DNA from: Gammaproteobacteria bacterium
GTDB taxonomy: Bacteria; Gemmatimonadota; Gemmatimonadetes; Longimicrobiales; Gaopeijiaceae
Direction of reading: 5' to 3'
Assembly: GCA_028819075.1 (NCBI GenBank)
Contig: JAPPMM010000052.1
Span: 1 to 64,000, forward strand
Length of the DNA stretch: 64,000 bases
Made by a program: the position numbers and the translations under genes. This document shows, in pieces, positions 7,966 through 15,954 of this stretch. Within the stretch, counting starts at the first letter, position 1, and every line of letters begins with the position of its first letter. Under the pieces are notes generated by a model, which saw nothing but the letters and a program-made list of their open reading frames with translations, searched no databases and was not told the origin of the DNA.

Positions 7966-8286
7966 CTACCGCGTGACCGCATCCCGCGCTCTTGTGTCTT
8001 CCCGCCATACGCGCAACCTCCGAGCCTGCGCCAGTTCGTAGCTCGCCTGCATGCGCATCCAATGGTCGGCTGTCCCCCAGCCAAGAGCTTCCAACGCGAG
8101 CGCCATGTTTGCCGACACACCCGCCTTGCCATTCAGTAGTCGTGACAGGGTCCCCCGCTCACAGCCGAGGTGCGCCGCCGTCTCGGTGACGTTCCATCCG
8201 ACTTCGTCCATGCTCTCACGGATCAGTTCGCCCAAGTGCGGGGGGTTCAGCATCGCGCCCACGCGCTCGCCACCAGTACCGTTCAT
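7966..8286 (-). CDS. higA: HigA-family antitoxin (HTH_XRE)
   Basis: 106-residue antitoxin. The motif NPPHLGELIRESMDEVGWNVTETAAHLG is the HigA signature: a PPHPGE-like N-terminus followed by a Cro/C1 helix-turn-helix at about residues 30-75, including CERGTLSRLLNGKAGVSANMALALEALG. The family binds and neutralises HigB and represses the operon through the HTH. The ATG at 8286 is preceded by the strong purine-rich sequence GGAGGGAGGAGAG. An internal ATG at 8253 gives the shorter product seen in some homologues. It lies 18 bp after higB (toxin first, antitoxin second), the usual HigBA order. The palindrome at 8589-8606 is its likely operator. Confidence 0.9.
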   Translation of the reverse strand: MNGTGGERVGAMLNPPHLGELIRESMDEVGWNVTETAAHLGCERGTLSRLLNGKAGVSANMALALEALGWGTADHWMRMQASYELAQARRLRVWREDTRARDAVTR

Positions 8287-8304
8287 GATCTCTCCTCCCT
8301 CCCT

Positions 8305-8577
8305 TCAGTGGTAATCAACCAAGTCCACGTCCACGACCTCGCCCTCCTCAAACCGGAACACCACGCGCCAGTTGCCCGACACGCGCACGCTCCATTGGCC
8401 TGCTCGGTCTCCCTTCAACGGATGCAGCCGGAATCCGGGCGCGTCTGCGCTCCTGGGATGCGTCGCTTCCTGTAGCCGGAACAGGATGCGTCGAAGGCGC
8501 GGCACCAACTGCGCCGGGAGCCGAGCCCGATCGTCCCGTCCATGGAGCGCCCGTAGCCCCTTGTGGCGGATCTTCAT
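8305..8577 (-). CDS. higB: HigB-type toxin (RelE/ParE superfamily)
   Basis: 90-residue toxin of the RelE/ParE fold. HigB toxins are ribosome-dependent mRNA interferases. The C-terminal pattern GFRLHPLKGDRAGQWSVRVSGNWRVVFRFEEGEVVDVDLVDYH is diagnostic: the L..L.G...G.WS..V..NWR..F.F......D.....DYH series is the family signature. It precedes higA by 18 bp on the same strand. No strong ribosome-binding site precedes the ATG at 8577, and an 18-bp palindrome lies immediately upstream. Length is normal, so the module looks intact. Confidence 0.92.
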   Translation of the reverse strand: MKIRHKGLRALHGRDDRARLPAQLVPRLRRILFRLQEATHPRSADAPGFRLHPLKGDRAGQWSVRVSGNWRVVFRFEEGEVVDVDLVDYH

Positions 8578-8588
8578 GACTAACTGTA

Positions 8589-8606
8589 GCGCGTAGCGCT
8601 ACGCGC
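8589..8606. promoter_or_regulatory. 18-bp perfect palindrome, likely HigA operator
   Basis: GCGCGTAGCGCTACGCGC is a perfect 18-bp palindrome 12-29 bp upstream of the higB start. HigA-type antitoxins bind palindromes over their own promoter, so this is the expected operator. No other gene reads away from this point, since the ATPase gene ends at 8639 on the same strand. Confidence 0.65.
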
Positions 8607-8638
8607 CGCTAGATCCGTGTGTCAGAGCGAGCCGCCTT

Positions 8639-9811
8639 TCAACTCGTCCGGAAGAACGAATCGGGGCCCCCAATCCGCGTCAGCGGCAACGCCGTGATCC
8701 CTTCCGCGACCGGGAACTCACGGTTGCCGGGATAGACCACCCAGAGATGTGCCAGCTCGAGATCCTTCATGACGACGCGCATGGACTTCGTGGTGCGGGG
8801 CGTTTCCGTGCACTTGAACTCGAACCCCCAGCGTCGGCCCCGGCGCAGCAGGAGCAGGTCCAGTTCCGCCCCTCGCTGGGTTCCGTAGAAATACGCGTCG
8901 CGCTGACCGTGGGCGATCAGGGTCTGCTCCAGGGCGAAGCCCTCCCAACTGGCCCCGTACGCGGGATGCACGGCGAGCTCGTGGCTCTCTTCGAGGCCGA
9001 GGAGGAAGTGCAGAATCCCACTGTCGCGCAGATAGACCTTGGGTGACTTCACCAGCCGCTTGCCCAGGTTCGCGAACCAGGGGCGCAGGACGCGGATCAT
9101 GAACGCGCCCTCCAGGAGATCGCGGTAGCGGTTGACGGTTCGCGCGTCCGTGTCCATGGAGCGCGCCAGGCGCGAGGCGTTCCAGGTCTGGCCGTGCACG
9201 TGGGCCAGCATTCTCCAGAAGCGGCCTAGCGCGGCGGGCGAGACGCTCGACCCCAGTCCCGCGATGTCGCGCTCCAGGAACGTTCGCGAGAACGACTCCA
9301 TCCATCGCGTCCAGGCGCCGGCCGACGGGGCCAGCCAAGCTCGGGGAAAGCCGCCGCGCATCCAAAGCCGATCGAGAAAGTTGGGCTGCACCTCCTCCAG
9401 CGAGAACCCGGTCGCGTCCACGAAAAGGATTCTCCCCGCCAGCGACTCCGACACTCCCTTCACCAGATCCCAGGAGGCGCTTCCCAGGAGTAGGAAGACC
9501 GCCTTTCGCTCCGGGTCGTCGCACACGGGCCGGAGGGCCTCGAAGAGGTGCGGGAGGCGCTGCACCTCGTCGATCACGACCAGTCCCTCGCGGTGCCCCA
9601 GCAAGCGGGCAGGAGTCCGGACGAGCGCCTCCCGGTCGGTGGCCACCTCGAGGTCGAAGATGGTGGCGGGGCCGGGCCAGGACGCCGCGATCTCGCGGGC
9701 CAGCGTGGTCTTGCCGACCTGGCGGGCACCCAGCAGCGCCACCGCGGGGGATTCCGCGAGGCCGCGGGTGATCTGGGTGGTCAATGCGGTGCGAGAGATA
9801 GTTTGTTGCAA
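8639..9811 (-). CDS. AAA+ ATPase, DUF4143 family
   Basis: About 390 residues. I choose the TTG at 9811 (MQQTISRTALTTQ) because GGAGAG lies six bases upstream and the length then matches DUF4143 proteins. The frame stays open a further 213 bp but shows no family similarity there. The P-loop LLGARQVGKTT is at about 27-37, and the Walker B segment GLVVIDEVQRLPHL is at about 78-91. A GSAS sensor-like segment follows. The C-terminal half is a DUF4143 region with the restriction-endonuclease-like LDLLLLRRGRRWGFEFKC. These proteins are common in accessory DNA, but their cellular role is unclear. The gene lies upstream of higBA on the same strand, 61 bp before the toxin start. Confidence 0.87.
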   Translation of the reverse strand: MQQTISRTALTTQITRGLAESPAVALLGARQVGKTTLAREIAASWPGPATIFDLEVATDREALVRTPARLLGHREGLVVIDEVQRLPHLFEALRPVCDDPERKAVFLLLGSASWDLVKGVSESLAGRILFVDATGFSLEEVQPNFLDRLWMRGGFPRAWLAPSAGAWTRWMESFSRTFLERDIAGLGSSVSPAALGRFWRMLAHVHGQTWNASRLARSMDTDARTVNRYRDLLEGAFMIRVLRPWFANLGKRLVKSPKVYLRDSGILHFLLGLEESHELAVHPAYGASWEGFALEQTLIAHGQRDAYFYGTQRGAELDLLLLRRGRRWGFEFKCTETPRTTKSMRVVMKDLELAHLWVVYPGNREFPVAEGITALPLTRIGGPDSFFRTS

Positions 9812-9840
9812 ATCTGTCTCTCCATAGCAGGATTTACAAC
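9805..9840. promoter_or_regulatory. 10-bp inverted repeat over the ATPase start
   Basis: GTTGCAAATC (9805-9814) and GATTTACAAC (9831-9840) are inverted repeats with one mismatch and a 16-bp spacer. The first arm covers the proposed TTG start and the second lies upstream of the ribosome-binding site. It could be an autoregulatory operator or an mRNA structure limiting initiation. Confidence 0.35.
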
Positions 9841-10071
9841 ATTCTAACTCGGTCGCCTGGTCGCCCGCAACGCCAGGCTGCCAAGTGACCGTGCCCGCTT
9901 TTCGGTTCGGCGCGGTGATGGCTTGCTCCAGGCTCAGCGCGCGGAGGCGGCGCAAGGCGGCCACTGCCTGTTGCACAGCAGCGAAACTGCGCAATTTGCC
10001 CGGTGCGTTCGACCCCCCAATCACCCTGATTCGCGACGGATCCTGTTCCGACGCTCAGGGGAGGAGGAAAG

Positions 10072-11685
10072 ATGGCGAGGAATGCTCTTGGGGCATTGGC
10101 TCTACTGCCATTCTGGATGAACTCGGCGGCGGCCCAGGAGTTTCCGCCGGGATACGTCGACCCCTGGCCCCTCCTGGCTGCTGCCGCCGAGGAAATCGGC
10201 GAAGCGAATCTCCGCTGCATCACGTTTTCGGGTAACGGGTACAGCGGAGCCGTCGGTCAGACGTTCGAGAACGCGGTGAACGTGGACTGGCCGCGGATCG
10301 GCAACCTGAACAACTACACCCGAAGCATCAACTGGGAGACCCGGACCAGCATCGAAACCTTCGACCGGGAACCGGGCATCAGTCCGGCCGCGTGGAAGTA
10401 CGGCCTGGGTTGGGAGGGAGGCACGCCGACTCAGAGGGAAAGGCAACAGACGCATGTCGTGAGCGGCGACCATGCCTGGCACATCGATGGGGACGGAGAG
10501 CCCGTGCCGGTTCCGCCGGATCTCGCGGAGCTGTACCAGCTCGATCTCTGGCTCAATCCTCCCGGCTTCATCAAGGCCGCGCGCCTGCCCGGGGCCGATC
10601 CTGTCGCCTTCTGGCGGTGGGAGCAGATCGAGAAGGGGCGGGACGGGAACGTGGTCCGCCCCGAGAAGATGCACGTCGTGGCAATCACGATGTTCGGCAA
10701 GTATCGCGTGGACGCGACGATCAACCCGCAGAACCAGATCCAGCGGATCAAGACCACGGTCAACGAACCCGCGCTCGGCGATTTCAACATCGAGCACGAG
10801 TCGACGGAGCAGACGACCTTCGGCGACGTGAAGTGGCCGATCGCATGGCACTCGCACCATGGCTGGGACGACAACTGGCAGTTCTACCGCCAGAGCACGG
10901 GTCACAACGGCTACGGCGGCCGGTTCCCGGATGTGCAGCCCAACGTGTGCCCGGATCCGGGCCCTGTGCCTCCGGCGGTCGCGGAGGCGTCGTTCGAAAC
11001 GGAGGTGACCGTCACCGAGATGGCGGACGGCGTCTATCTCCTGGGCGGGAGCCCGGCGAACAGCTATATGGTCGAATTCGACGAGTTCGTTGCCGTATTC
11101 GAGGCCCCGGGGAATGAGGAGCGGAGCCTCGCGGTCATCGAGGAGATCGTCCGCCTCGCCCCCGGAAAGCCGATCCGCTGGATCATCAGCTCGCACGCGC
11201 ACTTCGACCACATCGGCGGGCTCAGGACCTACCTGCACATCGGCGCCACGGTCGTCACGCACATGATCAACCTCGATTTCCTGAACACCGACGTGCTGGC
11301 CTACGAGCCGCGCACCGTGGAGCCCGACATCGTCTCCATGTGGCCACCCACGGAGTTGGCCGAGGGCTACAACTACGAGGCGGTCCAGGAGAACTACGTC
11401 ATCACCGACAATTCCCGGATCCTTCGGGTCTACTACGTTCAGCCGCTTCGGCACGTCTCGGGGATGCTGATGGCCTATCTGCCGGAGGAGGGCATCGCAT
11501 TCCAGGCGGATCTCTTCGACACGCACGAGCCCCCTCGGCCGGCGCAGTTGCCGGCGATGCGGAGCTTCTACAACCAGGTCGAGAGGATGGGGCTGGAGGT
11601 GTCCACCGTAGCGCCCGTCCACGGGGAGCCGGTGCCCTGGTCGGAGTTTGTGGCCGCGCTGAATTCACTTGAGCGCAGGGATTGA
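10072..11685 (+). CDS. Secreted metallo-beta-lactamase-fold hydrolase
   Basis: 537 residues with a cleavable signal peptide ending near residue 21 (MNSAAAQE). The ATG follows GGGGAGGAGGAAAG, a strong ribosome-binding site. Residues of about 25-290 form a beta-rich N-terminal domain without a recognised family. The C-terminal 220 residues are a metallo-beta-lactamase fold beginning near EMADGVYLLGGSPANSYMVEF. The metal motif SSHAHFDHIGG is at about residue 373 and VAPVHGEPVPW near the end supplies a further His. The substrate is unknown. The two-domain layout resembles periplasmic MBL proteins common in Gemmatimonadota and related phyla. It stands alone between the DUF4143 gene (divergent) and a convergent membrane gene. 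Confidence 0.85.
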   Translation: MARNALGALALLPFWMNSAAAQEFPPGYVDPWPLLAAAAEEIGEANLRCITFSGNGYSGAVGQTFENAVNVDWPRIGNLNNYTRSINWETRTSIETFDREPGISPAAWKYGLGWEGGTPTQRERQQTHVVSGDHAWHIDGDGEPVPVPPDLAELYQLDLWLNPPGFIKAARLPGADPVAFWRWEQIEKGRDGNVVRPEKMHVVAITMFGKYRVDATINPQNQIQRIKTTVNEPALGDFNIEHESTEQTTFGDVKWPIAWHSHHGWDDNWQFYRQSTGHNGYGGRFPDVQPNVCPDPGPVPPAVAEASFETEVTVTEMADGVYLLGGSPANSYMVEFDEFVAVFEAPGNEERSLAVIEEIVRLAPGKPIRWIISSHAHFDHIGGLRTYLHIGATVVTHMINLDFLNTDVLAYEPRTVEPDIVSMWPPTELAEGYNYEAVQENYVITDNSRILRVYYVQPLRHVSGMLMAYLPEEGIAFQADLFDTHEPPRPAQLPAMRSFYNQVERMGLEVSTVAPVHGEPVPWSEFVAALNSLERRD

Positions 11686-11693
11686 CGGGGACT

Positions 11694-12428
11694 CTACTCC
11701 GGCAACCTCAGCGACACATGCAGGTGGTCGGCGGTGCCCACGTGGCGGAGCGTGTGGAACCCCATCGCCCTGAACGCCAGTTCGGCTGCCAGGTTGCGCC
11801 ATTCGGGCCGGTTGATGGTGCGAAGATCCAGCGCATGCACGAATCCGTCGTCCTGGCGGAAGTGCAGTGACGACTCATTGGCCGGGAGCCCGGCGCGAGC
11901 GTAGAAGTCGGGCGTGCGGTCGGCGTCGGTGATCACGGCCTCGGCGTCGGCCAGCACGAAGACCGATACGCCCATCCGCAACAGAGGATGAAGGGCCGAG
12001 TACTCGGCGCGCACCTCTTCCGACTTCACGTTGCCGCCCGCGATGACCACCAGCGAGTAGAGCACGAACGCGGCGGCGCCAAGGGCCGCGACCCGAATCG
12101 CGAACTTCCTGAACCACTTCCCTGCCCCCAGGCGCCGACTTGCGGCCCACGCGTAGCACGCCAGGAGCAGCGCGGTGGCGGCCGTCGAGACGGCCAGCGA
12201 GGACCATGCCCCCAGCCCCCATTGCTGGTAGGCGAAGACGCCTCCGCGGACGAGGAGGATGAACGGGAGCACCGCAAGCAGGACGGCCGTCACAACCCAA
12301 CGCACGAGTCTGCCGAGGAAACGCCGCGATTTCGTCCGGTGGCGCCGGTTCGCCGCCTGCGTTCCAGTGGTCGCCGCAGCTCCGGTCCCCGCCCCAGCTC
12401 CCGGATACTCGACTCTCAGATCACTCAC
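11694..12428 (-). CDS. Membrane protein with possible M15-like C-terminal domain
   Basis: 244 residues. A polar, Arg-rich N-terminus of about 35 residues precedes hydrophobic segments at about 40-65 (VVTAVLLAVLPFILLV), 75-95 (SLAVSTAATALLLACYAWA) and 112-132 (VAALGAAAFVLYSLVVIAG). The C-terminal 100 residues are soluble. They contain SSLHFRQDDGFVHALDLRT and, near the end, ADHLHVSLRLP. The spacing of H...HALD and HLHV recalls the zinc ligands of M15-type D-Ala-D-Ala peptidases and endolysins (SxHxxGxAxD ... HxH). That is a suggestion only, because overall similarity is not established. It diverges from the arsR-like gene across the promoter at 12509-12570. Confidence 0.6.
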   Translation of the reverse strand: MSDLRVEYPGAGAGTGAAATTGTQAANRRHRTKSRRFLGRLVRWVVTAVLLAVLPFILLVRGGVFAYQQWGLGAWSSLAVSTAATALLLACYAWAASRRLGAGKWFRKFAIRVAALGAAAFVLYSLVVIAGGNVKSEEVRAEYSALHPLLRMGVSVFVLADAEAVITDADRTPDFYARAGLPANESSLHFRQDDGFVHALDLRTINRPEWRNLAAELAFRAMGFHTLRHVGTADHLHVSLRLPE

Positions 12429-12508
12429 ACGTTCTCCTGTGACGCTGGCCCTTCTCCGTGCCTACGAAGAACGTTCGTCCCTTGTGCCGTGATCTGCGGC
12501 GCGTGCAG

Positions 12509-12570
12509 TTGACATGCAAGTCCATGCTTGCGTATCATCAAGCCTTGACATGCAAGCAATCACTTGCGTA
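12509..12570 (+). promoter_or_regulatory. Sigma-70-type promoter with two ArsR operators
   Basis: Two 26-bp copies of TTGACATGCAAG-N6-CTTGCGTA start at 12509 and 12545, exactly 36 bp apart. Each contains the inverted repeat GCAAG-N6-CTTGC. In the first copy TTGACA (12509-12514) is followed after 18 bp by TATCAT (12533-12538), a near-consensus promoter whose spacer is the operator. The second copy lies just downstream of the expected start point and before the GTG at 12581. This is the layout expected for autorepression by the adjacent ArsR-family regulator. Confidence 0.8.
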
Positions 12571-12580
12571 AGCCTGGTAC

Positions 12581-12928
12581 GTGGACATCTATCGCGCGAT
12601 TGCTGACCCCACCAGACGGGCCATCCTGGATGAACTCGTCGACCGCTCGGGTCAAACGCTCTTCGAGCTCTGCGCGCGCCTGATCATGAAACACGGCATC
12701 AGCTCCTCGCGGCAGGCGATTTCCCAACACCTGGACGTCCTGGAAGCCGCCGGCCTCATTCGCACGAGGCGCGAGGGGAGGTCGAAGCTCCACTGGTTCG
12801 AGGGCGCGCCGCTGAAGGGCATCGGGGAGCGGTGGCCGATCTCGACAGACCAGGACAAATCGCAAGACCGGGACACTTCACCAGACCCGCACACTTCACA
12901 CTCAACGGACGAGGACATCGAGCAATGA
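12581..12928 (+). CDS. ArsR/SmtB-family transcriptional regulator
   Basis: 115 residues from GTG. The winged helix covers about residues 1-85: MDIYRAIADPTRRAILDEL is the classic ArsR start, SSSRQAISQHLDVLEAAGLI is the recognition helix, and RTRREGRSKLHWFEG is the wing. The C-terminal 30 residues are polar and unstructured (DQDKSQDRDTSPDPHTSHSTDED). No CxC metal-binding motif is seen in the recognition helix, so it is likely of the non-metal SdpR/YgaV-like type. Its stop overlaps the start of the VOC gene by 4 nt. It is presumed to bind the two operators at 12509-12570. Confidence 0.9.
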   Translation: MDIYRAIADPTRRAILDELVDRSGQTLFELCARLIMKHGISSSRQAISQHLDVLEAAGLIRTRREGRSKLHWFEGAPLKGIGERWPISTDQDKSQDRDTSPDPHTSHSTDEDIEQ

Positions 12929-13320
12929 GAATCAACGCCACCAGCGTCATGGTAGACGACCAGCAGAAGGCGCTTCGCTTCTACACGGAAACGCTGGGCT
13001 TTCAGTTGAAGCACAACATCCCTCTCGGAGAGCATTCCTGGATCACAGTGGTATCCGCAGAAGCGCCCGAGGGGACGGAATTGGTGCTCGAGCCCGATGC
13101 CCATCCCGCAGCGCGCCCGTTCAAGAAGGCCCTTGTGGAGGACGGGATCCCGTTTACCGGCTTCGCAGTCGATGATGTGGAAGCCGAGTACGAGCGCCTC
13201 CTGGCAAGCGGTGTGCGCTTCGTTCAGCCGCCAACCGACCTCGGGCCCGTCATTACCGCAGTTCTCGACGATACATGCGGCAACCTGATCCAGATCATGG
13301 AGGAGAAGGGTCAACCGTGA
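12925..13320 (+). CDS. VOC-family (glyoxalase/bleomycin-resistance-like) protein
   Basis: 131 residues from the ATG that overlaps the arsR stop. The two beta-alpha-beta-beta-beta units of the vicinal oxygen chelate fold are visible. MRINATSVMVDDQQKALRFYTETLGF starts the first. GIPFTGFAVDDVEAEYERLLASGVRF starts the second, which ends in DDTCGNLIQIMEE, where Glu is a usual metal ligand. These proteins are dioxygenases, isomerases or small-molecule binding and resistance proteins; the substrate here is unknown. Coupling to an ArsR regulator suggests inducible handling of a small molecule, possibly the ArsR effector. Confidence 0.9.
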   Translation: MRINATSVMVDDQQKALRFYTETLGFQLKHNIPLGEHSWITVVSAEAPEGTELVLEPDAHPAARPFKKALVEDGIPFTGFAVDDVEAEYERLLASGVRFVQPPTDLGPVITAVLDDTCGNLIQIMEEKGQP

Positions 13321-13366
13321 CGGGTTGACACCGCCTGGAAGATCGACTCGCTGAGGGTCGGCAGCG

Positions 13367-13382
13367 GGCGCGCAGTCGCGCC
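13367..13382. terminator. GC hairpin after the arsR-VOC operon (weak)
   Basis: GGCGCG and CGCGCC pair around CAGT, 46 bp after the VOC stop. There is no following T-run, so this is at best a weak terminator in high-GC DNA. Confidence 0.25.
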
Positions 13383-13512
13383 GCGCCCGTGCGTTAGCGC
13401 AAGCGAAACCAACCCCCCGGGTACTTCCGTACGCTTGCCAGAGTGCGCGAGCCCCCCTGCGATGGACGGGCGGGCCGCTTCAGGCGCGAATCAGGCGGGA
13501 GGCACCGGTCGC

Positions 13513-14607
13513 ATGAGCAGGGGCGCAAAGGTAGTAGTCGGCACGATCGTGGTCGGGGGCCTGGGAGCCTCGGTGTTCGCAGTGCTTGCGGCCGCGGGCG
13601 GTGGCGAGACCGAGGTGGACACCGTCGCCGTGGAGAGGGGCGAGATCGTGGACCGCGCACTCGCGGTCGGACGCATCGAACCGCTCGTCGAAGTGAGCGT
13701 GAAGTCGCAACTCGCGGGCGTCGTGCGCCGGATGTTCAAGGAGCCCGGCCAATACGTCCGGCAGGGTGAGCCTCTGCTCGAAGTCCAGCCCAACCCGACG
13801 CCGATCGAGCTGGTCGAGGCGCGTCGCAACATCGAACTGCGCGAAATCGAGTTGCAGCAACTCGAGAGGCGCCGCGATCGGCTGGCTGCGTTGCGCGACC
13901 AGGACCTCGCGTCGGAAGAGCAGTTCGAGGACGCCGAATACTCGCTCAACGAAGTCACGCTCCAACTCCAGATCGCCCGGGAGCGCCTGGCCCTGCTCTC
14001 GGAAGGCCGCGTGACCATCGGAGACGAGGCCGTGGAGACGGTCATCCAGAGCCCAATCCAGGGCTTCATCCTCGAGAAAATGGTGGAAATCGGAGATCCG
14101 GTGGTCCCGCTCACGACGTTCCAGGAAGGGACCGTCCTGATGACGATGGCCGAGATGGACGAACTGCTCTTTCGCGGCACGGTCGATGAAATCGATGTGG
14201 GCCGGCTGGCGGAGGGAATGCCGGTTGAGGTCACGATCGGGGCGCTTCCCGACACACGCATCGAGGGGCGGCTGACGAGGATTTCGCTCACGGGACGCGA
14301 CGAGGAGAACGCGACCATCTTTCCGGTTGAAATCGCGGTCCTGCCTGCAGAGGGCACCTTGCTGAGGGCGGGCTATTCGGCCAACGCCCAGGTCATCATC
14401 GAGCGCCGGTCCGACATCCTGATCATCCCGGAGCGCGTGGTGAGGTTCGAGGAGGGGGGAGCGTTCGTGACGGTTCGCACGGGGCCCGACGAGACCGAGG
14501 AGCGCGAGATCACGACGGGTCTCAGCGACGGGATCAGCGTCGAGGTGCTCGACGGCCTGGCGGAGGGCGAGCGCGTCATGGAGCCCCCGCGGCGCGAGAT
14601 CACCTAG
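13513..14607 (+). CDS. HlyD/MacA-type periplasmic adaptor subunit
   Basis: About 364 residues from the ATG of MSRGAKVVVG, with GGGAGG ten bases upstream; the frame is open back to a TTG at 13435. One N-terminal membrane anchor (VVVGTIVVGGLGASVFAVLAAAG) is followed by a lipoyl-like half (GRIEPLVEVSVKSQLAGVVRRM). A helical hairpin at about 90-165 is rich in E, R, L and Q (EIELQQLERRRDRLAALRDQDLASEEQFEDAEY). The second lipoyl half follows, then a beta-barrel domain (RGTVDEIDVGRLAEGMPVEV) and a membrane-proximal domain (IIPERVVRFEEGGAFV). Such adaptors bridge inner-membrane MacB-type transporters to an outer-membrane channel. Two FtsX-like permeases follow at once. No ATPase or TolC-like gene is adjacent. 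Confidence 0.88.
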   Translation: MSRGAKVVVGTIVVGGLGASVFAVLAAAGGGETEVDTVAVERGEIVDRALAVGRIEPLVEVSVKSQLAGVVRRMFKEPGQYVRQGEPLLEVQPNPTPIELVEARRNIELREIELQQLERRRDRLAALRDQDLASEEQFEDAEYSLNEVTLQLQIARERLALLSEGRVTIGDEAVETVIQSPIQGFILEKMVEIGDPVVPLTTFQEGTVLMTMAEMDELLFRGTVDEIDVGRLAEGMPVEVTIGALPDTRIEGRLTRISLTGRDEENATIFPVEIAVLPAEGTLLRAGYSANAQVIIERRSDILIIPERVVRFEEGGAFVTVRTGPDETEEREITTGLSDGISVEVLDGLAEGERVMEPPRREIT

Positions 14608-14629
14608 GGCCGCGGGCAGAGGAGACGCC

Positions 14630-15862
14630 GTGAGGCTCGTCGACGCTGTCCGGCAACTGTGGTCGGATCTTTCCGCCCAGCGTCTGCGCACGGTCCTGAC
14701 CATACTCGGGATCACCTGGGGCACGGTGGCGGTGGTCGTTCTGCTTGCTTTTTCGGTCGGGCTCGAACGGCAGACCATCAAACGGTTTCACGGGCTGGGC
14801 GACCGCATCGTCGTGCTCTTCGGCGGACGCACCACGCTGGCCCACGCGGGGTTCAGGGAGGGGCGAACCATCCGGCTGCGCGAAGAGGATGCCCGGATCC
14901 TCGCCCGCCAGATCCCCGACATCACGATGATCAGCCCGGAGTACTCGACGCGCGAGGCCCCCGTCCGCCGCGGCCGGAACGGAGTGAATCCCAATATCAC
15001 CGGCATTCATCCCGTGTATGGCGAGATGCGGAACGTCATCCCGCTTCCGGGCGGCCGATTCATCAACGAGCGGGATCAGGAAGAGCGCCGCCGCGTCGTA
15101 TTCCTGGGTGACGAGGTTGCCCGCGTCCTGTTCGGCGACGCGGATCCCGTTGGCGACCAGGTCCGGATCGGGGATTCCCCCTTCACCGTGATCGGCGTGC
15201 TCCAGCCCAAGATCCAGAACAGCTCCTACAACTCTCGGGACGAAGACCGGGTGTTCATTCCGGCGAGCACGCACGCGGCTCTTTTCGGCTCGCGCTTCGT
15301 CTCGAACCTGGTCTACCGGACGGCGGATGCCTCGCGCACCGCGGCGGTTGAAGAGCGAGTCTACGAGGTGCTGGGCAGGAAGTACCGCTTCAGTCCACGG
15401 GACGAGGACGCGCTCCAGCTCTGGGACACGGCCGAATGGGAGCGCATGTTCGGCTTCCTGTTCCTCGGGTTCAAGCTGTTCTTCGCGATCGTGGGCAGCT
15501 TCACGCTCAGCGTCGGCGGGATCGGCGTCGCGAACATCATGTACATCGTCGTGCACGAGCGCACGCGCGAGATCGGGATCAAGCGCTCGGTCGGCGCGAC
15601 CCGAAGGTCCATCCTCTGGCAGTTTCTCGCCGAGAGCGTCCTCATCGTGGCTGTCGGGGCCGCGCTCGGCGTCCTGGTTTCGACGGGACTCGTGAAGGTG
15701 GTGTCGCTGTTCCCGATGAACGACATCGTGGGCACGCCCGTGATCTCGCTCCAGGTGGCCGCCGTGACGATGGCGCTGCTCGCGTTCGTCGCGATGCTCG
15801 CCGGCTGGCTGCCCGCTCGTCGCGCCGCGGCGCTGGATCCCGTCGAATGTCTCCGTCACTAG
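14630..15862 (+). CDS. ABC transporter permease, MacB/FtsX family (first of two)
   Basis: 410 residues from GTG, 22 bp after the adaptor gene. It has one N-terminal helix (LTILGITWGTVAVVVLLAFSVG), a periplasmic MacB_PCD domain at about 45-265, and three C-terminal helices. The C-terminal FtsX block includes GGIGVANIMYIVVHERTREI and ends PARRAAALDPVECLRH, the canonical tail. No nucleotide-binding domain is fused or adjacent, unlike full MacB. It is a close paralogue of the next gene and they probably form a heterodimer. Substrate is unknown; peptide, lipid or antibiotic export is typical. Confidence 0.9.
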   Translation: MRLVDAVRQLWSDLSAQRLRTVLTILGITWGTVAVVVLLAFSVGLERQTIKRFHGLGDRIVVLFGGRTTLAHAGFREGRTIRLREEDARILARQIPDITMISPEYSTREAPVRRGRNGVNPNITGIHPVYGEMRNVIPLPGGRFINERDQEERRRVVFLGDEVARVLFGDADPVGDQVRIGDSPFTVIGVLQPKIQNSSYNSRDEDRVFIPASTHAALFGSRFVSNLVYRTADASRTAAVEERVYEVLGRKYRFSPRDEDALQLWDTAEWERMFGFLFLGFKLFFAIVGSFTLSVGGIGVANIMYIVVHERTREIGIKRSVGATRRSILWQFLAESVLIVAVGAALGVLVSTGLVKVVSLFPMNDIVGTPVISLQVAAVTMALLAFVAMLAGWLPARRAAALDPVECLRH

Positions 15863-15900
15863 CGGCGGCGCACGGCACGCGCGGGGTGGTCCTCGCCCTC

Positions 15901-15948
15901 GCGGTCGTGCTCCCTGCTCCTGCGGTCGCGCTCCCTGCCCCCGCGGTC
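15901..15948 (+). repeat. 21-bp tandem repeat between the two permease genes
   Basis: Units start at 15901 (GCGGTCGTGCTCCCTGCTCCT) and 15922 (GCGGTCGCGCTCCCTGCCCCC), with a partial GCGGTC at 15943. The two full units differ at three positions. In one frame this would code AVVLPAP-type heptads, but that frame is not the frame of either permease. The repeat is probably a slippage product in the 92-bp gap. Confidence 0.6.
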
Positions 15949-15954
15949 TGACCG

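Noticed and set aside
9812-10024. Extra 71 codons at the start of the DUF4143 gene
   Set aside because: No similarity to the family; a TTG with a good ribosome-binding site at 9811 gives the expected length.
15436-15951. Short frame ending in LPAPAV heptads as an extra C-terminal tail for the first permease
   Set aside because: It is out of frame with the permease and the permease already ends in the canonical family tail.
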